From positions 62,001 to 126,000 of the forward strand of contig JABVXU010000119.1 in NCBI GenBank assembly GCA_013365365.1: a DNA stretch of 64,000 bases, written 5' to 3'. Source of the DNA: Cruorifilaria tuberocauda. Lineage: Eukaryota; Nematoda; Chromadorea; Rhabditida; Onchocercidae. The translations under genes were made by a program, and so were the position numbers. The notes under the pieces are model-generated. The model saw only the letters and a program-made list of their open reading frames with translations. It was not told the DNA's origin and searched no databases. Below are positions 13,420 to 26,217 of the stretch, one piece after another. Positions within the stretch are counted from its first letter, which is position 1. Every line of letters begins with the position of its first letter.

Positions 13420-13870
13420 GTGTGGAAGGATAGCAGAGCAGATATTGAATTGACAGGCATCTTAGGGAGCATCTGCACCAGCTGTATCGGTGAACGGATG
13501 CCGCTCCCCACATCCCCTCATATCTTTGAATTTGAAATTCAGAACTCTGCGAAATTTGCGAGAGAGTTCAGCCAGAAATATTGCGGAGTTACGGCAAAGT
13601 GGTTACCGAGGACGTGAAGATCGCCTTGGCTTCCTACTTCTTACCAGGCAACAGATGCTTCCTTACAGCAATGTTTTGCTTAGCAGAATGAGAGAGGTGC
13701 CACAATAGCCCTCTCCACGCGCGTATTACATCACATCATTGGAGTTGCAGCATACGAGTCAGTTGGTGATCTTCAAGGTGAATTCGAGATGGGAATAGAG
13801 ATGGAGGTGAAGGTGAGGGTGGAGGTGGGAGTGCATTTGAGGGTGGTTGTGTTGCAACAACAGCGCGTAC
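13420..13870 (+). other. GC-richer island with G-rich purine tract
   Basis: This stretch is visibly richer in G and C than the flanking 70%-plus AT sequence. Two overlapping + frames (13420-13617 and 13490-13708) stay open but resemble no family I know. Its 3' part, 13803-13855, is a run of GGAGGTGAAGGTGAGGGTGG-type motifs that could form G-quadruplexes. It may be a promoter, an enhancer or a non-coding first exon. No function can be assigned from sequence alone. Confidence 0.4.
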
Positions 13871-16800
13871 GTCATTTCAGTAAATAATTTTCTATGCTTC
13901 AGTCTGGACATCAGGACATTTAGCGTTCGTCTTCTTCCATTCCCTTCTCTTTTACTCCATATTCAAGAATTCTTCTCGTATATTTGCATCACATCTCATT
14001 TCATTTTCATTATCTTCACGTTTTAAACTTTCATTCTTGACTTGAAATTTTATATGGATGAGGAAGGCCATAATACATACTTCAGCATTACTTCTTTCTT
14101 GTCGAAGTTCAATTATTGGTACTCAAACGAGTACCAAATTAATCAATTATGAAATTGAAATAATTCAAGGCATAAATGTTTGACCCTTTTGAAATTTCTA
14201 TTGCAATCCATTTGGAAGCAGGACATAAGGAATAGCAACCTATGCTGCATTCAAAACTGAAACTCAAATCTCCAATTTAATAAATTTAATAAGATAGGAT
14301 CTAATTTAAACTGCTAGAAAATAAGTATTTGTTTGTATGACACGCTCGAAAAAACAAGTCACAAGGGTGCGCCCAAATATCATTATCAGAAAGTGATTTA
14401 TGTTGTCAGCTATGTTCACATCTGAAAATTTTTAATTTCTATTTTCTCGAATAGTTCGCGGAGAAGAAGAATTAATGTAATGATCTATTTTCCAATGTAC
14501 AACAAAAGCAGAATTCTCACTTTTGCCTCCATTTTCTTGTTTATGAGATGTGTAAGTATTATTTTCAACTTGGTAATTAGGCAACTGCCGTACAACTAAA
14601 TATATTGTTCACCGTTTAATTCTGAGCTGAAATTTATATTTCAGCATTTGAAGATTTTGCTTCCAAAATGGAAGATATGAATAACAAATTTGATGTTCAG
14701 ACAAACTGGGATAAGTAGTGCTAATCGAAGTGAGTTCTTAGAAAAAATAAGAATTTTATCCAAACTTTAATGAAGATGTGCTATCGAAATAATTCGGACT
14801 CACTAGAAATAAATCCGGAAGGAGTGCTAATTATATGTTACGATAATCTTATATTTGTTCACATATTTCGTATTAGAAAGAAATCCAAAATCTTAGACAG
14901 AAATGAACAGGAAACGCTATTTGTGAGGGAGAAAAATGTTGAAGAGAAGAAACGGAAAATACTAAGTTACAGATTGTCTTTTCCTCTAACGAAGTCACAT
15001 TTGAGAACGAATTGATGATAATAAGAGGGAAAGGTATGGAAGGTTGTTTATATCGAATGGGTTCAAGTCCGTCGTTCTCCAGGTTTTTTGCTTATTCCTT
15101 TTAACTTCGGTGTTGTGTTATAGCTCCTTAACTGAAATTGTTTATAGCATTGGTTTTAATTTATTAATTTTTCTGCATATTTAATTAATTTTCGTATCAT
15201 TCTTTTTAGAATAAGAAAACTGTATTAAAAAAAGTGCATATAAAATCGATTTTCGAATTTCTAGAAATTAACAATGACTCGATTTAACTCACGCTATCAA
15301 TATTCTAAGATTGCAGTATCATTCTGCTGCTTTTACAACGTTACACACGAATTCTTCTACTCTCTGTCCATTTGTCATATATTCTAATCTGAAATCTTTT
15401 CAGTATTTTCTAAAATCTTTTCAAACTAATTTTCTTGAATTCCTTTGTAATCAATATTATTTATGATACTTTTTACGGTATATATGGACATGTGATTCAA
15501 TTCTCTTATAAGTTAATAGCTAGTCATGGAAGTCCTATATTTTGTCTTTAGCTTTTCATTGTGTTAATTCTGTGCAAACTTTGTTCGGTATTAAATTTGA
15601 TTGAAATGGCTCAATCATATTAAGTACTTTACATCCATCCCATATACATTTTTTTTTAATTTCTAATACAAAATCAGAATATGAAATACGATTTATCAGT
15701 GATGCATAATTGATGCATACTTTCATTGCAACAGAAAAAAGAAAGAAGAAACTAGAAAAAAAAAATTATGTATATTTCTTAATTTTCTTTCATTAAAGCA
15801 CTAGTTATAATATTTCATAAATTATGGAACTGGAAAAAATTTGCAATGGTGCAGAATCTGTAAGATTTAATATCCACAAATATACAATATCATGCGTCTT
15901 TATATCTCTTTCGTATTCTCTAATATAATTTCTTTTTCAAATAAACGAACTTATTCATTATGTTTTCTTTATCCAGTATTTCGCTAACTTCCAACAAAAC
16001 AATAAAGCGGTATTTCAAAATAAAAAGAATGAGGTTAAATTATGGAATGGCAACTGAAAATAAAGAGAAAACAAAAATTGATGTTTTCAGATGGAATAAT
16101 ATATTTAAAAATAAAAAAACAATACTCATTCATTTCGAAAGTTATGTGCAGCATGTGTATTTAATAAAAGTGAGCAAGTAAGAAAGACGAAAGCGCACTT
16201 TTTCGTAAAGCTTTTATTATTTTTCTTGATACTCTTCTGAAATGGCTGCAACAACTTTTGAAAAGAAGACGAATATTTTTAAAGTGACCAACTAAGTTCA
16301 AAAAACCATTATTATGAATTTAATGCTCATCCGTATTTGTGTACGTACGGCTATGCGAAAGCCTGAGTTAAAAAAATGAGATTTTTCTCGTAATTTAGTT
16401 CGTTAAAAAAATTTCACTTTAGTTATAATATTTTAAGTTTAAATATAAATTAATGAGCACCTCCTGATGAGCTACTTGACATATTTAGAAACCTGGGACC
16501 TTTGCAAGCTATCCAAAAATTCATAATTTTCTTAATTAACCAAAATATGTATTGGAATATGTCAGATAGTTTTTACAATGGAATTCTACACAAATATTTT
16601 GCAATTGTTATATAACATGTTAAATTCTATTTGCTTGCTTCCCACTCAAAACATTTGTCCTTTTCATTGGCTGTAATGAACAATTAAGAGGAAAAAATAT
16701 TCGCCTAATCCCAGAATTTTTCATCCATTTTTATCTTAGAAGTCATTTTGATGGATCATATTTCTTTCTTTTTGTACAATGGACTGTATATCAGTTTCGA

Positions 16801-19800
16801 AAATGCTTTAATTAAAGATTATTAAGTGAAAAGAAAAACAAAAATGAAGCGATAAATATAGCAAATTGGTTTTATATATTTATGATCTGAAATAACAGCT
16901 GATTTTACTTCATCTTTCATTCAGTACGAAACAGATATATATGTCTCATTTTTGTCACCTTTAAAAAAGTTTTTACAAAATATTATTTGTTGCCAAAGTT
17001 CCCAGTGCAAATAAGAAATTCCAATGTAATTGCAGCGTTATTAGCTCAGTAAGAAAAGAGGAGGAATGAACGCAAGAAGTAATGGATGTTCGGAAACAAC
17101 TCTGTTAAGAAAGTCCCTAACGAGGCGAGTCTTATTTTCGCTGATGGCTATCGAGCTCACCCTTTTATTTTATCCATATCTTTAGAAATTAAGCATTCCT
17201 GAAATGATGAATGCAAAAATTTTCTCACTTTCAAGAGATTTATTTTCCCTTTTTTTCATTTAAATATACCCGATATGGAATGTGTCGTAAGTATGTTTGA
17301 ATAAAAGACATTTTATCATGTGGCATTCTCTTAATAGTGGCAACTTGTGAAAATCTTTCAATTCCACCAAATTGTAGGGATATTTTTGCAATAGATAGGA
17401 AAATTAATCGATTAAGTGGGAAAAATGCGTCCACTTAATAGTTTGTATTTTTCATTTGAAAAAGGAAAATATTTCCAATTTGAGCAACAAAATAGATAAT
17501 ACACAATTATATATTCATATTCATATATTCTCATGCACTAAGTGGAAATTCCTGTCGGTTTCTCTCCAAAAGCAAAAAATTTCCGTCAACTTTTAATGCA
17601 GAAAATTAAAACATGCATGCAAGAATTTACACATTTTTATCGGTTCGCGTCCGATCAAAAACCGCACATGTTGTATTCTGGTGCTAAATAGTTTTATAGT
17701 GGCATTTTCACTTTTGATCAGGTAGATCAAAAATCATCTCCATGGAACACGTTCGAATATAAGAAACTGTATTGTTACGGATTTGCGCTGTTTTGTATAT
17801 CAAATGGGGAAGTTCAATTAGTACTTCGGTGTTGTTTCAAGAATTAAAACGGAATAAAATCAATTTTGGTTAAATAAAACTATTTCATCAACTGTTTGAA
17901 CACTACTTTCATGAATACTTCTAAGTTTGCCTGAATTAACATTTACATGATCTTATTTTGCTTTTTCTTTCTCCTGGACCAATTGCATAAATATTCGTAG
18001 GTTTTTCTTCTACTGAGCCCAAAATCCATATTAATTTTCTAATGCATAATAATGCACGAATTCAATTAATGCCAAGCGAGACAATTTCCAAAGCGTTTGA
18101 GGGAACATCTAATTCAAAACTTCCACCTAATTTCAATTGAACACGATTTCAGTGTAATTTACTATAGTTCACTAGAATATTAATCTGCTGAATACCAGAT
18201 GGAAGCGTGGAAAAAGAATAAATTATGATGGCGCATTTTTAAACCAAAAGAACAAATGGTGATCCAGTACTCCTTGATTTCGAAAACCGAATATTTCAAG
18301 AAAAATTTAATTTTTCAAAGTCGATGGAACAAAAAACAAAGATTCGGAACAAAGTTTTTTCGATAAAATCTTCAAAATTTATGTTTTTTAATTAGGAAAT
18401 ATTGATTACGCTAACATCTTCAAAGGTTTACATCATCTTGAAAGCCTTATTTTATATATTTTTAAAGGAATCTTTTGAAATACTTCTAATAAGAGACAAT
18501 AGAGTGCAGTTTTCATTACTTAAAAGATATTTCTAAACGCATGAAAGCAGCTCGTTTTTACTTTATTTGTGTCTGTAGTATCTTTATGGCGTTCCTGTAA
18601 TCAAATTTTTATTCCATGTTTTTTAGTCTTTTCAACCCAAAATACCTCAGTGAATGATTTCCTGTCTTGCATTGTTAATAATATAATTCTTGTCAAAAGC
18701 TGTAATAGTTTGTTGTCTGGACGATGAAATCTGTGTAAACTTGTCTGAAATTAAACCTTCACCACCATTTTAGATAATGAATAATAGCTAGGATATCAGA
18801 AATTATTTCGAAATTTGCAGTTAGCTTTTGATTACTTTAAGCTTTTAATAACCAATTAATGTACCACTAACATTAAATAACAATTAATATATCACTATAG
18901 AAATGATATACATTTATCACCCCTTTTCCTTACAAAATGTTGTTTAATGTCTGATAGAATTATATTAAATTATGAAATAGTGAAGCTTTGTAATAAACGA
19001 TTTCCGATTTTTTAAAAAGAATTTCTGTAAAGCTGGAACAAAGTGCTATCAGGAAACATAAAAGCTAGTGAGACTTGAAAGTGAGATAAATTTTAGCAAT
19101 GCAGTAAGCCTGAAGATGAAAGTAGTCCTACTTTTATTTTCTTGATTTTTTTCTAATGGTGGAATGGGGTTACATGGAATGGGAATCCTTTGTTTTAGTT
19201 ATAAAAAAACACAAATCGTCAAGGCAGTAAAAAATTTGGAATGATACATCTGTTTAAAATAAAATGATGCTTATTCTTTAAAGTAAAGTATATTTATGAT
19301 TTCGTACAAAGAAAGTTGGGATTTTATGTGAAACTGTAGGTTATGAAAATTTAATGCTTAATCATTTGGAATTCCAACGAAAGGGCAAAAAATAAGAGTG
19401 TTGCAGCACAAAAAGCTGTTCTTTGTCGAGAATTCTTAAATAATTTGAAGCATACTGACAAAAAAGATGAGTCAAACATTTTTGCTATAAAAGCAAGATT
19501 TTTCTATATTCTCGAGATTCTCTAAATCGAAACTAAAATTAGGATGTTGTAGTAGTGTTAAAGCTTGTTCTTGCGAAGAATTTTAAAATGATTTAAGAAA
19601 CATGTGGGCACGACCAAATACACAGCGACACTTTTTCATTCAACCTTTTATCTCACTTCAAATTCCACCACTTCTTTCAATTTCCAACAAATTCCTCACT
19701 TGTGATTCAATTACTGATGAAGCACTCAAAATAGTACTCCGTTCATTAATTTTTGTATGTTAACATTCTTTTCACGATTTGGATATGGAAAATTGGAGTC

Positions 19801-20323
19801 GCTTTCTCAGATAATTATCACTGTTTTCATTAATTAACTTGTTTTGATAACTGGCTATTGATTGAATAACTTACGCTTAAATATAAATGCGAAAAATTTA
19901 AAAAGGAGCATGCATTCTTCTCCCTGTCTTTCACATTGTCTTCGAATTTAACGAAAAATAATCTATAATAAATCATGTTCATAACTGGGACTATCCTCAC
20001 AGAACAAATATTTTGCGATGAGATAACTTTGCTTAAATTGTATGGATTTAAGATTTTCATTTTTTCAGGATTTTATTTTAAGACAATTTAAGCGTCATGT
20101 AGTACCGTGCAAAAATTTCTCAAAAATCTCCCCAAGACATTTCAACTGACATGGTCTCTAACAGTCTGTGGCATATCCTCAAAGTACCAGAAATTTATAT
20201 GTGAGAATAAAAGGAACCCAAAATCCTCAATTATAAATTACCAAATTTTCTTTCTCTTACTCATCACAAGCAACTGAAATTTTGTTTTGTATTCATTTCA
20301 AAGTAAATAGAAGATGGGCCAAC

Positions 20324-20372
20324 TATCGAGTCAAATGACTTAATTAAGGTATCGAGTCACATGACTTAATTA
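20324..20372 (+). repeat. Tandem duplication of a 26-bp unit with palindromic core
   Basis: Two copies of TATCGAGTCAnATGACTTAAT lie 26 bp apart. The second copy contains the palindrome GTCACATGAC; the first differs by one base. The E-box-like palindrome could be a protein-binding site. Confidence 0.7.
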
Positions 20373-20815
20373 TAGTTTTTGCGAAGAACCAGGATTTCCC
20401 CCTCCCTTCCTCTCCTCAAGTCATTATTCTTTGTGTAATTTTGCATTTATGAATGAATAAGTACTCCTTCGGTAAATATTCGTTCAATATTTGTTTCAGT
20501 TAGGAAATTTGATCATCATTACTGGATTTGCAACGGAAATCAAATCCTCCTGATGTCCGCATAATGAAAGGTTGGTGATGCAAGAAAAGAGTCAAGTGAA
20601 GCGAAGGAATAAATACAGCGAGGAATCGAGTAGTCTTTTTTCGAAATTTTCCAAATTATGTACTATGATATAATCAAGAAATTAAAATTATTTCAGTTTT
20701 TAGGAAGTAGTTGAAAAATCCATCAATTTATTTTTTAATTTCCTTTTCTTTCAATATCTTTGCATGACATCTATCGTTGATCTTCATGTTCCTTTCATGT
20801 AAAGCGAGATAAAGA

Positions 20816-20832
20816 GAGGGAGAGAGAGAGAA
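20816..20832 (+). repeat. Short GA-rich simple repeat
   Basis: GAGAGAGGGAGAGAGAGAG-type run in non-coding sequence. Confidence 0.7.
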
Positions 20833-23800
20833 CCGATGAATCTTAGTAAATGCTTGAAAACTTTTGAAATCGCACTGCATTGTACACTAAATACAACGAA
20901 TCGTGTGTTTTTATACAAAATCCTCTTTTTGTCCACTTCAATGAGATTGAGGTGAAATTTGAGCTGTGCTATTGCTACAAATAAATTTCAAGCTTACTTC
21001 AAGTATGAATGGATGGAAACAGAAAAAGAAAATAACATGAAAGCGCTGTTGGCTAGCATCATCGAACAATTCGTTTGTGTGCATTATGTGCCACATTAAT
21101 TTCCACGCTTTTCTCCCATTTTTCAAGCAAAATTTCATGAAATTTAAATGTTGTAAGAAGTATTCTTGATGGAACTATCTTTGATAAAATGCGATTGGAA
21201 CAATTAATCTCACCAATTCATTTTAGGAACGCTTACTTTTCGAAAATCTTCACGTTTTTGGTTAATATGAGTCAGTTGCATAAATCTAAATTTTAGCAGT
21301 AATTTCAAGTTACTACTACGCAATATCACTTATAATACTCTTTTCTGCATTTTCTGCAATAGTTTTTGACATTCAGTTTCTAACATTCTTTTTGATATTG
21401 CTTTAAGGAACTCATAATTTTCTTTGTTTTACATTACTTATCGTAATGTTGCAATCTCGCAAAATATTACAAAGTAAATATTTAGGGGAGAAGTATTTCA
21501 GCATTACTATCAAAGTATCTACCACACAAACATTATCAGATTGCTTTTAATGATATTCTTGCATTAGAACTCAAAATATAATGCATCAAAGTGAAGCATC
21601 AGTTCGCTCTATCAATTATGACTGTTTTTAAGGAATGAATGAAAGGATTTAAGTGTTTACATCGGTCATAATAACTTTGGATGATTAAAATGAATGTTTA
21701 CGAGAATTCCTATCAGCCAATAATAATAACCTTTTCTCTTGGTTTTCCCAAACTGCCCGATAATTTCCCAACTCACATGCTTCTCGAGAATTCATCCTCC
21801 TCTTTCTCCCTCTTTTACGCGATCCTCTCCTTCTCCTCCCCTTCACGCATCTCTTTTATTTGTTAAATGCATACGATACTTTCCATTATTATTAAATTTA
21901 TCAAGGAAGTGTAGTAAACCATTACAATTTGACCGAAACGAAGCTCTGGTAAGCAAAAAGAGTGAACAAGAAAAAATTCGGATCGCTCTGATTGTTCGAG
22001 AAGATGATCGACGTCAAGGCATAAGTAACGCGCTGCATAAACACAGCTTTGAAAGTATCCATGGATCTAGCTAATCTCAGAGATCTCAGCTTCATTCACA
22101 TCTTTCATGTACTCAATAAGTATAACTGTCGGCGAGACTAAAAACGGAAAAATCCCTTCTATAAATATATGGATATGAAATTCAGTAATGATTCTTTACG
22201 ATTGTTTTCAGTACTGTCCATATGCCTTTGCTAATACCTTTTCAATTGAGTACATATCAATGGTTAGACATATTCATATTTAAAAGTTTGATATAAAAAT
22301 TGGTTTTTCAAAGTATTATCTCCCCCTGTCAGCTTGCTTATTTGCTTTTTAAATCTTTCGAGTAACTTTGCCTAACGATCTGAAGATCTTTCAATATTTC
22401 AAGAGCAGAAATTTCAAATTTCAACAAATATGCTTGTAGAATGAATTTTTTTGAAAACAATTCCCTCAGGAATATATTTATTTGAATCAACTTAACTTTC
22501 CTCTTCACCAGTATGTGACGAGAATGAAGAGTGATAAGAAAAAAAAAATTTTACTCGATACGATAGATTGTCATGTCCTAATCAAATGCCAGTTTATCAA
22601 TTAACTACAATTTACCCTAATAAGCAAGGTACAAACAGATTTGAAAAAAGAAAGATTAATTTAATCAACTTCAATATCTGAAAATTTCAATTGATTCTTT
22701 CAAAATGGCTGACATTTCAATATAATACTTGAATAAAGAGTATTTTCAATAAATTTAAATCATTGAGCTTTTATCAGTGGAAAATGAGAAATCTGATTAA
22801 AATTAGACTATGAAGATATCCGTTTTTCCATCAAAATTTAATTATTTAATTATTTCTTTACCGTGTACATATTGCTCGTGTAATCACCCATTTTCACGGA
22901 ATAACTGCAATAGATTTTCATTCTGAATTTCAGAATGCATATTTTTCTTCTGATACTATCTAGCACCTGTAGCATTCCTCTTAATGAATAAATTTATCTT
23001 AAGAGATTTTTCCTTATATTCCTCCAACAGTTCCTCTTATACGTCTTATATTTCAATAAATTTTCCCAACTATTTGGTGAACTTAAGTTTTTTGACATTA
23101 CAATTCAGTAATTTCCATACTGTCTTAAACAGAAACTGAATAAAGTATATCAATCATTTTATTACATAAGATGCACTGTTTAATTGCCTAACTTCCAGCA
23201 AATTGTATTTATTATTTTCATTTAATTTATACAGACGCTTGATGTCTCAAAGAATTATTGTTTTATATGACGGATAAGATTTTCTGAAAGTTTCCAAATG
23301 TATTCTTTGAAAGGATTATAATTAGGATTTTCTGGATTCTTCGTTGCACATAGTAGCTATCACTTTTTAAAATACCGATCAAGTGGATATGATATCTTTA
23401 GTTAAGCTCGTAAGATGCATGTGAATTTAGTTCATTTAGCAAATTTTGGGATTTAACAAAAAAACTGTTTATCCAACTTTGTGATTTCCAACTTTCTAAT
23501 TTTAGCTCACTTTTTATCAAATTCTATGACTTCCCGTTGTCTCGTTCCAGACCATTCCATGATTTCATCCATTTGTGTCTTCTCCTTTAAGATTCACCTT
23601 AAGCATATTGATGGTGACATAGTACTCATTAAAAATGGCAAAAAAGTGAGATATAGTCGTCTGTTCTATTGCTCATTTATTTTCCGGAAAATGTTTTTAG
23701 TAAAGTTTGCTGTATGCTTTCTATTCAAAATGAAAGGAATCTAGAAATAGCGTCGTCATTTTTTAAAACTGTTTCATATATTTCAAGTTATTGGAAACAA

Positions 23801-26217
23801 TTTTTTATTCGTTCTAGTTACATATGATTGCAATCATTCTTTATCTCTTTTTCTTCAATTAGGAACAATATCAACGCATTTTGCAATAGAATAACTGAAA
23901 ATTTCGAGACATGAAATTTTGTACATATTGTTTATGTAACAGTTTGATTTAATCCTACCTTTTCTTTAAAAATCTCAAATATTTTTACCAAAGCAGGCTT
24001 TTGAAGCTCTTTTTACTGAAAAAACTGTATTAGCTTTATTTCTTTGTGCTCAGTATGATCACCTTTAAATGAAAAATGGCATAAATTGAAGTGAGAAGAT
24101 TCATTTCACTTCCAAAGTGCCTCAATGTACCTCTCCCATAGCAGTTTTTATATTTGTTCCTATAGAAACGGATAGGACAAATCAGCGAGATACGCTATCA
24201 GCCAATTCCCACTCATGACTTATCATTTCTTCAACACCAAAACACAAAACCTTATGGATATCTTGCATCGACAATAAATATATAATTTGCAATCTGTATA
24301 TTAAAATTGTTTTTTTTTCATAGTACTAACTATAGATTTTTTGAATCGTTTGAAAAAAACGAAAACTGAAGTTAGAAATAAATACTAAGTTAATTGAACA
24401 TTTTCTGTAACTCTTCGTTTTGGTACTGAGCTCAGGATATTTTTATTAAATTTCTGGAGAAATTAAATCAGTCATCTTTAAGGCATATGTGCGGAATAGA
24501 CATAAAATGTTCTCAGAATGGATATGAGTATTCATTGATATCTATGCCAAAGCCTCTTCATATTTCACAAAATCATTAATATTGCTTAAAACATTTCTAT
24601 GGATATCTCACTTCCTCGTAATATTTGAATTTAATCTCATTCAACAAAAAATTTTATGAGGATACCAAGATTTGTTTTTTGACAATATTTAACCAAGTAT
24701 CATTATAATTCGAACTGAAAACTTATTATAATTCATATTAACAATCATACTTCATATTAACAAAAAAGTTTCCAAATTTGAAAAACTTTGAAATGAGTTT
24801 TTCACCAATGAAAGAGGAATATAATAATAATAACTGGACCGTGATTAGCGTCATTTCATACTTTTTAATCACAACGTTTTATTTTAATAACAAGGGCGAT
24901 GCAAAGTTGAAAACATAATCTAGGATTCCTTATTTTATATCTTACAAAGTCTCGCAATTTTCTATTCATTTCCCAATTATATCCCCATTTATATTGCTAA
25001 TCACTGATTTCATTTTTTTTTTGTTTGATGTTTTTCTTTTCTTTTGTATTAGCTATAGTAAATGTAGAAAGATGACATTTTACAGTTTTTTTTCCATTTG
25101 ATTATATTAATTTCTTACATAATAGTAGGAGAATTTAATGATTAATGAAATTCTGGAAGAAGGAAGAACAGCTGCTCATTTTTCCTCCTTTTAACTGCAA
25201 GATCACAAACTAAGTGAACAGTGTCGGCATTTATTCTGTGCTCAAGATGAAGGGTGTGACCAAGCATACATATTAATCTTACGATCTTAACTTCCTCCCG
25301 TTATAATTAGGAATTTATTACTGGGCAATTGTGGATCTGTTAAAAATAACAGCTTTGGCTAGCTTCTAAGAATTGAAGCTTCGCATTTAATGTTTGTCTC
25401 ATTAAGTTACATAGATCATTATAGCTTAACAGTTAACAAAAGCAAAAGAAATTATAGGCTAAGAATGTAACTCATAAAGAAATTTTGATCAACATAACAA
25501 AGGAATCCAATAAACATAAAACAGAATGAATTTTCTAATGTTTCACTGTTATTATCTGTTAACCAATTACAATGTGAATAAGTTTTCTAATTGATCAAAT
25601 TTCGCATTTAAACTTAAGATTGCATGCATTCCCGTAAATTTGAAGTATTTTTGTTTTATTACATTCGGTATAGTCAATTCACATGATGAAAAGTACCTAT
25701 TGAGTTTGAGGTTTTTTTACTGAACTAAAATTTTCAACTTAACGATTCTCACGATTCTATACTTTTATTCTATACTTTTAACGATTCTATACTGATCTAT
25801 TGTCTTTTTAAAGATAGATCCTAGATTCTTTTTTATTGCTTGATACTCGAAACCTCTTGATAATTTGTACAATTATCAAGTTGTCCTCTTATACAGTTTG
25901 TCCTCTTGCTTCATAATCTTCCTTTTTTCAATCATACCGTTACAAATATCTCTTTTTAAATTTGATTATGGAATGTGATTTTTTAATTCGTTATGTGCTT
26001 TTTTATTATGGTGTATTATAGAAATGATAAATAGCGTGAGGGATTTCAACATTATCGAAGAGTAAGGATGATGAAAATCAGTCTTTGCAAGAAAGGATCC
26101 GGATGAAAGTCTGTCTGTCGACAGCAGTTAGAATGAACATAGTGTTGAGTGACGACGTTATATGAATCTTTCCATTAATATGAAACCTGCATCTCATCTT
26201 AAAGGTAGAATAAACAA

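Larger units (their letters stand above)
9181..26217. other. 17-kb region without supportable genes
   Basis: This lies between the 5' ends of two divergent genes (espin-like on minus, STAC-like on plus). Open frames here are short, lack splice-compatible neighbours and show no recognisable families. Contents noted separately: a poly(A) run, a 22-nt inverted repeat, simple repeats, a G-rich island and a tandem 26-mer. It could hold upstream non-coding exons and enhancers of either flanking gene, or non-coding RNA genes that I cannot recognise. Confidence 0.55.

Noticed and set aside
14770..15015. 81-codon + frame
   Set aside because: No recognisable domain and no coherent splice context; likely chance.
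15055..15075. GGGTTCAAGTCC, resembling a tRNA B box
   Set aside because: No A box, acceptor stem or cloverleaf can be drawn around it.
17640..17660. GGTTCGCGTCC, resembling a tRNA B box
   Set aside because: No A box or pairing stems upstream; isolated match.
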